From assembly GCF_964355755.1 (NCBI RefSeq), contig NC_092675.1, positions 9,687,312 to 9,751,311 of the forward strand: a DNA stretch of 64,000 bases, written 5' to 3'. The position numbers and the translations under genes are program-made. Under the pieces are notes generated by a model. It was not told where the DNA came from and searched no databases. It worked only from the letters and a program-made list of their open reading frames with translations. Shown here one piece after another: positions 1 to 12,300 of the stretch (position 1 is the first letter of the stretch; each line of letters opens with the position of its first letter). Origin of the DNA: Antedon mediterranea (Eukaryota > Echinodermata > Crinoidea > Comatulida > Antedonidae).

Positions 1-183
1 TTGTAAGTCAATGATTTTGAGAGGTTATACAATAATAAAATTTAAAATAAACTGAGCAACTATTTTTATGTTTTTTTTTTCTTGTCTTCTGAAAATCATA
101 TGCCATCCCAGACAAACAAAATGGAATTTGGTAGAACATTTTAATATAATAAAGATTAAATTTATATTTAAATTTGAACTCAG

Positions 184-312
184 GAAATCCTGAAGATGTG
201 GCTGCTTTGTATGACACGCTTCCATCGCCATTAAAGGTACCGTCACCACCAATGAAGACAGAACCTGCCATTCCTTCAAAGGCACCCTTATCTATTGATA
301 AAAACAATCAAG
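184..312 (+). CDS. Adaptor gene exon a (first exon in window)
   Basis: Begins after an acceptor (..aactcag) and ends CAAG|GTAGG. Entered with two bases of a split codon, it reads 42 codons (NPEDVAALYDTLPSP... ending IDKNNQ) and leaves in phase 1. It carries a YDTL tyrosine and Pro/Lys-rich sequence. The other two frames hit a stop early. Confidence 0.75.
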
Positions 313-3300
313 GTAGGTTATGGTTTATGCTAATAATATGATTTTATAAATTATATTCTTTTCTTATTTTTAAATATGTATTGTCCCCAAAAACATGAAA
401 ACTAAAGATTGATAAAATAAGATTTTCAATAGGCCGTTTTAATAAAGTTAATCACTTTCGAATAAAACAAACCGAAAAAAAAAAATTATTTTGTCACTTT
501 GTTTGTGAAAAGACAAAACAAACGGTTAAATTCAACCAAAACAAATTGAATGCCAGCCAATTTGACTATTTTGTGCTTTAAATTACAATTATTTAGATAT
601 GTATTTTTTTTTGTAAAAGTGAATAACTATTATGGAACAATAAAATGGCATTTTCAAAAACAAAATTTGAAATGAATTTTCAGGGTTTAGATCTTTAAAA
701 TAAGCAATTCTATTTTTGAGAAATTTTCTTCTTAATATATTGATTTTCTGGCCATATACCTTAAATAACCCCACCCCTATACACACCTAAACAGTAAATA
801 TTTACATAGAATATTTATTTGCATATTATGCACAGTTTCATGGTCAAACAATATCAGTATTACATGAGTATCCTCCCTGGTATTACAGTAGTAGGGTGAT
901 ATTTATTATTTATTAAATTATATTTGGTTTTATATTATTATTGATATTATTATTATTATAACTTTATTTTATTCAGAGAAGGACGAACACATCGTGCCAC
1001 CCTCTAGTCTTGACCCATTTCAACGAGAGCTGATTAAACTTCAAGAAAGTGTTAAACAAAATGAAATTACAGTGGACGAAGCAGTAAAGATTTTTGAGAA
1101 TTTGAGAACATCACTTACAAATCCGCTGCGAATTCCTATGATTGATCCCCAATTGGTAAGATTTTTTTTATTTCAGTGTCGTAACGGCTCTCTCAGTGGC
1201 TAAACCCAGGTGCCTATTTTCCACTAGCCGAAATTGTTTGCGCAAATCAAAAGCCCCAGCTTATACGCATGCATATTCATGTTTCGATCTTCCAAATTAA
1301 TTTCTATGCATTAATAAATTTATTTTTAAAAGGATTTGACTGTGTTCTGGAATGAGCATTTCTTCATTAATTGAAGTTAATAAATAAACTACTTTTTCAG
1401 CTTAAGAAGGAGATAGAAAAAAAGAAGAAACCTAAAGATGGAAAGAAAGGTAAATTATATAGAAAAAAACATAGGATTATATTACTAGTATTACTATTTT
1501 AAAAAATTGAGTCATTTTTATAGTCCTTTAAAATGTATTACTATTATTAACTATAGCTGCTTTATATATTTATATAATGTTTGCATTATTTTTAAAATAT
1601 TACTATTCTCCCTCCCTAAAGCAACATTAGTACTCAGTTGGTAAAGCTAATACAGTATAACCCGTCCTGTGGGACAACCCTATTAAGGGAACACTTTCCT
1701 GTGAAACAAGGGCTGGTGCTAATAAGGTAAAACTCTGTTGGGGCTAGAAATTGTCCCTTAATCTCTACTATATAATACGATGTTAAAAGCCTAATCTTGA
1801 TCTTACAAAAGGAACATATGATTAATATTTGTTTTTAAAATCAATTATTAATCATAGCATGTTGTATTTGCTTAATTTGAATGCCTAACGAATTATGCTT
1901 TCAGGTCCTCCTCGAAAAATTAGAACACGCAGCCAATCTTCACCTATGTTAGTAGGTTCTTCAAACACACTTCCAAAGAAAGGTCTGGGTTAAAATGCAA
2001 AACGCTTTTTTTGTCATTTAGTTTTACCAGTAGGCCTAGTCATGGTACAGTAGTTTATGGTACACTAACTAAAGTTTGATCTACACCTAAAATAGTTGAT
2101 CAATTAGCATAGATATTTTAGAACCAATGTAGTTTGCTGTTTGCACTTCTGTCTCTGTTGTTTGATACTGTGCTTAAAATCCACTATTTCATGCATATCA
2201 CTACTATAAATAGTGTATGTAGTACTTCTTTCGTTATTCATTTTTAAAGGAAAATTTTAGGTGGCGATGTCAATTTTCGCAATGTTATATTACATTGTAC
2301 AGAGTTATAGAAAAATCTCTTCACAATAAAAATAAATAGATAGTATTAGACATTATATCTTTAGCTTTTTTCACGAGGAAGTAACAAACTGAGATTCATT
2401 TTTGATTAGGTATTCTTAAAGAATCAATTGAAACATAGTTAAGGTTTTTTTATTAAGTCAGGTATTTAAATTCATTATCTTTAATCCTCACTTCATCATC
2501 TTGTAATCACAATAATGTGCAATATAAAAGTTGAAGTTTAATGGAAGGATCCTATTATGCTGCCTTCTCTTGTTCCTATTAAGTGAGTGAACATTGTGTA
2601 TGTTTGAATATTAGTTAATAGGCTATCTGAAGTCATCAAAGAATTTGAAACAAGCCGAACACTACCAAGAGGTTTGGATCCTTTTACATTTGATTTATCA
2701 CTGTCACAACATATTATTAATATTTTGTCAAGCTACATATTACATCCATCCAAATCCACTCTTAATCTAACATAAATGTGATAAACAAAAAATCCATCTC
2801 ATAAAACACCTACATTTTCTTCTAAGCTATATATATATATATATATATATAAATGTTCAGTATGTTTAAGACAGAAGATTAGAGAAGATTTAAAGGAAGA
2901 TGTTTGTCTCAGTTGGTAAACACATTATCAGAAATGTTTTAGTTGTTTAATATGATAATATTAGTTACATGGTAAACTGCTGAACATAACTTTCAGATCA
3001 TCTTCTGTTCTATCTATTACCAAATTATTTACATCTTGATGTATTGCATTTCATTTCCTTATTTAGCTGATTAGATAAACAAAACATAAATGTTCATACT
3101 TGTTTCAACAATATCTATAACAGCTCACCCAGATATATTATGCAATCATTTCAATATTATTATTAATTATTTGCTGTGTAACATTTTCTGTATTATATTT
3201 ACTTTGTATTAGTACCTACTGTAAAACATTGAGTACTTTTAGTGAATACATACTACAGTACTATACCACTGGCAAAATATCGAGCCATCACACAATGCTC

Positions 3301-6300
3301 TTGCAAATATGTTTAATATGTGATAATCAATAATAACTAAACCTAAAAATATTAATATGAATTACTGTATACTTTACTAGCTTATATCGTACCAATCTGG
3401 TAGTGGTAGTTTATATTGCTTGGTGGTGTAACACAGAGACCCCAGACCCCTTGTGTGGACGCAAAGTGAGGCCTAGGGCATTTTTATCCTTTTTGAGTCA
3501 TGCTCAGGCCCCCCCCCCCCCCCCCATAAGCACCGGGGTCCCTGGGTTTAGCCAGTGAACACTCATCAGCATTAGTCGCCTTCTTGTTTTCCACTATTTT
3601 CTTTTACATTTTTGCACATTTTGGCCCAGACGCTTCACCTGCACCTGGTTTAAGCTGCAAAGAGATTAATCCACCAAAGTACCATGTCAATTTTTTAAAA
3701 TCAGGCAGAAGAGTGTCTTTGTAATTAATTAATTAATAATTTCATTTGTAACAATTATGTCTTGGATTGACAAAGGGGTTTTTTGTATTTAAAATCATAG
3801 TTATATCAAACTTTTTTTTGTTTGTGTTATATTGAAGAATTGCTTCATATATGAATGCTACAGTATATGTTTTTAAATTTGTAAATGCTGCCAAAATCTT
3901 GATTTTAATGTCGACATCCTTCTTGGTAACACCCATGTCCGACACAGTTTTAATACTAGGTGTTACTTTCCTCCTTACAGCTGTAGAAACGTTCCGTTCA
4001 TACAGAAGTAACACAACGCCATCTGTCTGGCATACAGGTTTGCTTGCTGTCTATGTGCCTGCTTTATTATACTCGACCTTTGGCATGTTAATATTACAAA
4101 CCAAGTCTGTGCTTTAATGCTTCAGTGTTTTATAAAAATAAATCAGAGATCTATGTATGCTTGTATTGTTTTTAGAATTACAGATCTCCCTATCTGGAAA
4201 AATGAAACATCAGGAGGATTTTTTAAAGCAAAATAAAATACCTCAAACTAATTAGAGATATTGGCATCTACAATGGTAAACATGGGGATTTCATGACGTA
4301 CCAAAGACGGAAAATGTTGGGAATATTGTATTTTGGCAGGAAATGACACAAAGTATCGCCATTATATTTTATGTTTGTCCAAAATATCAAAATAAATTAT
4401 ATTTTAGTGGGAGAGCATGAGATGACACAAAATATCGGAAAATTTCCAGCATTGGGAGAATTGGGAGGTCTGTAATTGTTTGACATTCTACGGTTTACTT
4501 GTTTGCTTATGATACAGCATGAATCCTGCATGGCTACAGAACAAATCCCTAAATACTAGTTGTAGTTTGTCTTACCGTTGTCCTTTATCTATAAGTACAT
4601 GGTCCAGTTTCAGATTTTGTTTTGTTTGATGTGCTTAAAACACAATATTGCATCCAAGTTAAACTAATTTGTAAGCTAACTTGGTTGGATATAAGACTTC
4701 GTATCTTGTTAGATATGTTATGCATTGCATGTTTCCTAGTGTTTCATTTGTCAAATTTTGATATGATTGCATCTTGTTGTTCTAAGCATTGGACGCAACA
4801 ATTGATATGTTACTGTTGTAATTGCAGAGCCACCAGTTACCACTAAGGCTAAACGCAGTCACTCTGTAAATATAATATCATCTCCAAGTAAATATCAAGT
4901 ACACAGTGAGCTATCTTTAGGTATTATGTATTTGTAGATTATTGATACAATATATAGGCCATATAGAGAAGATAAAGATAGAAGGTACCTAACCCAGAGC
5001 TAGTACCCCCAATTGGTCATGGTGATACCCCATTACCCTAACCTCCATAACCCCTATCATGGTAGTTCAAGTTTATTTTAAAAAAAAAAGTTTCCCAGTA
5101 CAATTTTGATTGTGATACCCCGTTATAAATATAAAGCATCCCCAGTTCAGTACAATTGGGTTTGTTTTTTATACCCCTTTTGTATAACAAATAAACAGCC
5201 AATGTGGGGAAAAGTGACGAATGTAGACACCATTTTGGTCATTATATTGGTACCAAGATTGTGGATAAACTTTCCCTGTACAATTGCAGTCATTTTGATA
5301 TGTCATTGTATTGTGGATATGTGCAGTATGAACAACGGCACAAACTCTCTTTTAAATTATAATTAAAATGTTGGTCAGTAGAATTAAATATAAACATTCC
5401 ATTTCTGAATAAATTATCTTTGTCATGACTTTCTGACAATCTAGATCAGACTTTTAGAAATTTAATTATTAATACCAGAATGTCTTGTTCTTCAGTGGGA
5501 TGTACAGGAATTTGTACATTTAAAATTAGTTGAAACCAAATATATTAGACATTTTTTAGCATATGGTATTGTACTTTAGCAAACGTTTTTTTTGCTTTTT
5601 AAACGACCAAATTGAATGTTCTGGTGGTTATTTTACATTGAAATTGCAATAATTTTTTATTCAAAGCCTGCACAATACAGATGACAATAGTAAAGTAAGA
5701 TTGATATGATATTTATCTTATTAATGTATTTTATAAAATATATTCATTAATTGTTGTCATTTCTCTACTAGGGTTTTTCAATTTATATTATTTCCTTTTA
5801 CTTATTTGATGTTCATTATGTTTGAATAAACATAGTATAAAACTTACTCAAAATGATGAGAGAGAAAAGTCATGATTTAAAGATGTATTTTCCCCTGAAA
5901 AAATAATTCATAAACACAGTTTTGTTTAATGTGTGGTAGTGATTAACTTATTAAAACTGAAAAATACCTATTCAAAGTCTGATTTAATTATCTTCATGTT
6001 TCATGTTTTTTGGGGACAAAACATCTTTAACATTTCTTTAGTTGCTGATCATCATCATCATCATCATCATCTGATCATCATACAGTAGCCGCCTGATGAT
6101 AATCAAATAAAGATCGAAATGTTATGACATCTCTCATTATTTGGAGGAAGTTTTATACTATGTTATTTGAACCAAATCAGTTCATCTATTGGTTTTTACA
6201 TGTTTGTATTGTGAATAAAATATAGTTTTTGTTGTTTCAATATGTGTAACTATATACAATATATTTTTCTAATGGTTTCTAAGCATTGCTTTATCCATTC

Positions 6301-9300
6301 TACTACATAACATGTGTGTTTCTTATCTACAGTATAAAATTATTCACCTATTATACAATTTCAATTCAAGTGTGTTTTTTTTGTGATACAGCACTTGAAT
6401 TACCTTTTAATTTAAATAACACAAAGAGAGACACTATTGCCCCAACCCAGACTAGAACTCATCTTATTTTACCACTCATCATATTTACAAGTTTGATTGA
6501 GTGGATATCAAATACTGCTTCATCAACGTTTGTAATGGAAGAGCACTAGTTGTCAATTTGTACACATGCGCAATAGAGATTAAATTGATACGCCGCTATA
6601 TTTTAGCATGATTTTCAGTACGCTTGACGGTTTTAGCGTTTCTCTTTTCTGTTTATAATGTATGTATTACAGTATACAGTATTAATATTGAGAATTTAAA
6701 TTGTTTATATGTTTCCAGATTTTTATTCAGTAATTGTAATTCCTTGAGTGTGTTCTTTAAACATTTATTTCTGTTGTTGTTACTTGTTGTCTGGGTTTTA
6801 ATTTTATATGCCTGATTTCAAATGTTTCTAATTATTGTTTTTGTTATATTTTATACATTTGACAAAAAAAAGATTAAACAATTATGCCTTTTTTTTTTGC
6901 AGATACTGCCAGTCCAGCTGCTCTCGCAAAGATTAAAGGTAAGTACGTTTTCTTTCCATCCACTGTGTTGAAATGCATCCTGTAAAACCGAGTGCAAAAC
7001 TTAAAACTACCATAAATTCCTCCAATATTCATAAAATGAGGGAATGTTCCATTTTATGTCAAAAAGAGGAGAGTGCACCACTAGCATTACCCCTCTGGAC
7101 AAGAGGCTGCAAGCAAGCTACATAAAGCTTGGTTCCCACTAGAACGTAACACAAGGACGTAAACGCAACGCAAGCGTTTTAACCAATGACAAGCGAAGTT
7201 ATAGACAGTTAGCAATCACAAGCGAATAAGCCATCACTTGTGATTGGTCAATTCACTTGCGTTGCGTTACGTCCTTGCGTTGCGACGCTAGTGGGAACCA
7301 CGCTTTAGAGTGAAATCATGAAAAAATTGATTTGTTATCTAGAATTTTAATTGTTGTATACCAGGGGCGGATCTAGGATTTTGATAAAGAGGGGGCCGAT
7401 ATGGGAAAAATAATCGTCTAGACGCCCGGAGATAGCATCTGAGGCGTTTTGGCCATTCAGTTCTTGTGAAATAATTATCTGAATATAGTGGGTTTTATAG
7501 ACCATATTTAATATATGGAACTGGTTTTTTTTTGCGCCTAAAGTCTGTTTTCCCGTCGCGAATTTTTACGCGTTCGTTAATGGTTTCTTGGTTATTATCG
7601 ACGTTGCTGGGACACATGGACGTGAAGTTTTGCAAAGCCAAGGCCGGTCACACGAAGCCTGGCCCGTGTGACAAGTTACGGGTTTTGATACTTCAACCAG
7701 CCAACCTAGAATATATGTTTTCGCTGATATCTTAATCTAGTCTTTACACTAAAGACAAACATTAAATTAAATTGTTTTTATATTAAAATTTAGTTTTACT
7801 TACACTCGTTATTTTGAAATATCAGACTTTAAAAAAGTACAAAAAACATCGTCGCGTTGTAAAAAATCAAGAATTGTCAGCTCGTACGTATTTTTTCACA
7901 AACAATGATGACGTAATTTATGAACTATTTGATTGGTCAGTCAGTTTTACCGATAGTAACGTTGAAGTTGAACAAAAATTTAAGATTTTAACGATTTTTA
8001 ATGTTGATTTGTACCCCCTTTTCCTGTAAAATCGTTGATAAATGTATGTAAAAGATGTAAATGGGTGCATAATATATATATATATATATATATTATATAT
8101 TACACAAGAAATGAATGTTCTCTGCATGTAATGTGCACTGGAGCATGCATGAATGTGTATGGATACAGATCGTTACTTTGTCATTAATAGATGAAAAGAG
8201 AAATTCACCAAAATCTTAAAACTACCTTGAAGGTTTAATAATAACAGAAGTTAATAAAGATAGGGACAGGTTTCAAACACATTGATATAAACTGGCTCAT
8301 TTGTGAAAGATGCAAACACACTTTCTCATTCTGTTTAAGGCCACCCTCTGAAAATAAAAATAATGTTCAACCCAGTAGAAATTCACAATCACAAACTATA
8401 ATCCCTTTCAAGACTGTATATATAGGCCTATTAACCAAGATAATCTAGCAACCACAGAAAAAAAAACCTTTGATCTCCGGAGCTGTTGTTAGATTGCAGT
8501 GGCCTAACCATCCTACTATCGGCTTATGACAGTTTTAACTCTCTATAAAAATCTTTGCTATGACCAAGGCAATTTTCCTTTCTATAACATTAATATTGGA
8601 GCCACTGGATGCATTGCTAACCTGCCATTGTTGACTGTAATCAATTTTTGCCTGTCAAATACAAAATAACATAATTCTTCAGTTGAATTTAGTAATAATT
8701 GTTTATTTCTTGCTACTTGACCTTAAAAAATTTACATTAAATTAAAGATTATGTTGATAGAATGCTGATTGGACTTTACACTCACTTTCAAATGAGGAAT
8801 AGAGAAATAAACTGATTTCATTAACATTTAAAATATAAAATGTGTGCATGTCAACAAGTGCATTGCATGATGGGTATCTTGGATTTGAAATATTCTCAAA
8901 CACATAAATTTGACCTATGAACCCATTTCAGATTTTCAAAAGGAAAGAGCAATATCATGCGTGGATAGTGTACGAGCTAGAACAGATGACGGTATCTACA
9001 GTAGTATTTTATTGATAGTTGCATCATTACCAAAAATGATAAGCATGATTTAAAATCTTAAATAATAAAATTTAAAAATATTGTATTTAATTTTATTTAC
9101 TTTGTTTAATTTTAGGATCTCCAAAGATTCCTCATGATATGGCTCCAATGGTAAGTATAGTTTTTATTTGTGTTTTTGTTTTATTAAATAATTTAATATA
9201 GTCAACTCACCTAATACTGGGCACCCTTAAGCTGGCCTAATATGGGTTCAGAAATCATGCTATGATTTGGAATGTGTTTTTAATGGTAAAAAAGAATTTG

Positions 9301-12300
9301 GAACCTTTTGGAAATCAAGAAACATCTGGTTTTCCAGAACTCCATTTTCTAGAGAGTCTAGTATTGAGAGCATACTAATATTATGATGCATACTGAGAGT
9401 GTGTGGAGCAGTGTGTTGGATGTTTTGATTGCTAGATCAAGAGTTTTCGTCCCATACAGTACATGCTCGTCGCATTTCCTGTATCCATAGGCAAGACACT
9501 TACCTTTGCCTCTCTCCCCCAGGTGTACAAATGGGTAATTGATTTAGGTAAAATCTGCAATATTATGGAAGTATGTTTCCATAATGTTTTATCAAATAAC
9601 TTGGCTAATAATGTGAAATTAACATTGAAATTCATATTAAATATTGTAAATATGTTATAATGTTTTTTAGTTTGATGTTAAAAGCGATGGATCAAGACCT
9701 TCCAGCATAGCAAGCTCACAGAGTAAGATAAGCATTTTATATAACATATTATAACACACCTGATTGTATTCTTGCAATTTGATTGGAGAAATTAGGCATC
9801 ACATGTCATTTGGAATTATTCCTATATAACGAAAAAGTGAAATCTAATGCGCTCTAATGCACGTTCAGCTTTCTGTAAACATTTTGAGAATTTTTTCCAC
9901 ACGATCAGTCCGGAAATAGTTCGCGTTTGGAAATCAACTCGTTGTGCACGCCATCTATGTTATTTCTTATGAATAGTCACATAAAACGCAGAGCAGACGC
10001 GCGGTCGAGTAGAAACCGAAACCCGTTTATGATAGATACAGATGTTACAGTATGTGGGACAAGCAATCGGTTTTCTACTTAGCATTACTGCTCATCTGTG
10101 TAAATTGGCCTTTACAGTGGTTTTTTATTGAAACAACTATGTAAGATTGGTTTTTTTTTCCTTTTTTTTTCCAGGTCGGACAAGCACTTGCAGTAGGGAT
10201 AGTTCAGTATTAAATTTTGATGAGGTAAGCAATAAACACTAATATTAAGCCACATCAATTAATTTCAAACACAAATAAAATTCATAAAACTTTAACCTGT
10301 ATAAACTTCTTTCAACATAAATTTTCAGTAGGTTTGTAAAACATGATTTTTTTCTGGTTTTAATTGAACCTTTTAGGATTATTTTTCATAGCAACTATTT
10401 GTTGTATAAATAGGAGCCTCATGCGCATTTTTCCTTATAAGCTCCAGTTGCATTTATTTTTGTTTTTGTGCATTTCTTTGCCAGGGTAAACTCCCAACGA
10501 CTACTATGTATTTTTTTGTGTATACTTTAAAACTATCCTACAACTTCTGTGTTGTGTAATATACCTACAAATGTTGACTAGCAATAGGATTATATTTGTG
10601 TCTAACCCAAACATAAATCTCATAGACCAATATTAACAATACAACAGCTTGATTCCTGCTTGGATTCAACGCAAGTTCAAGCCCACCATTGACCATTCAT
10701 TATGCGATGAATAACTTGTGTTTGATCAAATTACTTGTGTTATGCCTACATTGTTTCTTTGTGTCTTAGCGGGAACCAAGTTTTACAGTTGTTAATCTAT
10801 AAAATAAAAAAATAGATAATATAAATAGTAAAGTTAGGCTTGTTATACAACTTGTATTTCCAAAAAAGGTAGCAGAGTAAGGTTGAGAATGTCTAAATGA
10901 AGACAATTGTAGCATAAAAAAACTTTCAGATATTTTCACCCTTTCTTTACTGTCCTTTTTTTGGAAATTGATACCGCAAACCTAAACTTGTGTTTATTCG
11001 CCACACAAACCTTTAAAGAATGAAAGACTAATTGGTAATTGTTCAATATTTTTCAACCGCATGTTGTAACATCTAGGTTGATGATGATTCAATGTATACA
11101 ACAATGCAAATACCCCTTCCTGCTATCCCAAGTGAGGAAGGGGAAGATGAGCTGGTAAGGAGTTGATTATGCATGTTTGTTCATTAATTATTAGTTCAGC
11201 ACTTACCTTTCCCTGCTACAAAAAGGATGGTCATTTTAGAATATCTATCATTTCCATATGTCCTACAGATTTAGGAAAATATTCGCCTTGCATGTTTCGT
11301 AGTATACACTATCTTCCATATTAGTTTTAACTTGTCATATACAAAAAATATACTGAAAATTACAAGCAAACAGGTTTTGTGCCCCAACAGTTCTTTGCTT
11401 CCTTGTAAAAAAAACTACAGTAATTTTATTTTTTACTATCTACTAACTATGTATCATTAAAATAAATTCTGTTTTGTTTCAGTTATTATTTCCTATTCCT
11501 CTTTTGTTTTTTTTAATTTTATTTTTGCACATCCATTGTGTCATAATTCATGCAAAACCAACTTAGTTCACAAAACTTTAATTTTCTTTAGTGCTGTTAA
11601 AAATGTTTTATTTAAATAATGATAGTAATAATAATAAATTTTGTATGGGTATATCAATATATATTTTACTTCATTGCAGTCTTTTAGCTATTATAAAATA
11701 TTTTTGCTTATTTATTTTGGGTGGTGCTGAGGGTGTAGGATTTCAGAATTCAGGCATTTAAAACTGCACATCTACTAGCAATAATAATCAACGATAATTA
11801 GATAAGCTGCGTACATTTTTCTTACATAAAACAAGAAATTGCAAAGATTTTTGTTTTGTTTGTATTGTTTTTAATTTTTTTTAAACCCAATCAAATTGTC
11901 ACAATATTATTGTACGTATCAATCATGACTTCATTTGATTAGACGTGTGAAAATATTATTTTCATCAAAGGAAGCATACATGGTTATCCTATAGTTATAA
12001 GACTTTGTTTTGTGTATGAAAAATGCATATTTATTGTAATGAAAAATATATTTGTAACTAAAGTATATTTATTTATTTATTTATTTATTTGGAATTACAC
12101 CTTTAGATCGGTGGCACACTTAGCACAAAGGTGCATCCTTCACAATATAAAATATAACAATTAACAGAAAAGTAAAAAAAGGCAAAAGCAACTATCAACT
12201 CCTATCCTATCCCCCCCCCCCCCCAATTTACATCGATACATACAGTAGATCATTACTTTATAGCAATTCAAAACGGATCATACAGTAAGCTTAGTGGGAC

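Noticed and set aside
1620-1760. Possible tRNA-derived SINE (tactcagttggtaaagc)
   Set aside because: Only the A-box-like string is present; no B-box or tail was found.
3742-4117. Overlapping 88-90 codon ORFs on both strands in an adaptor intron
   Set aside because: Opposed open frames with low-complexity hydrophobic translation and no splice context; consistent with chance.
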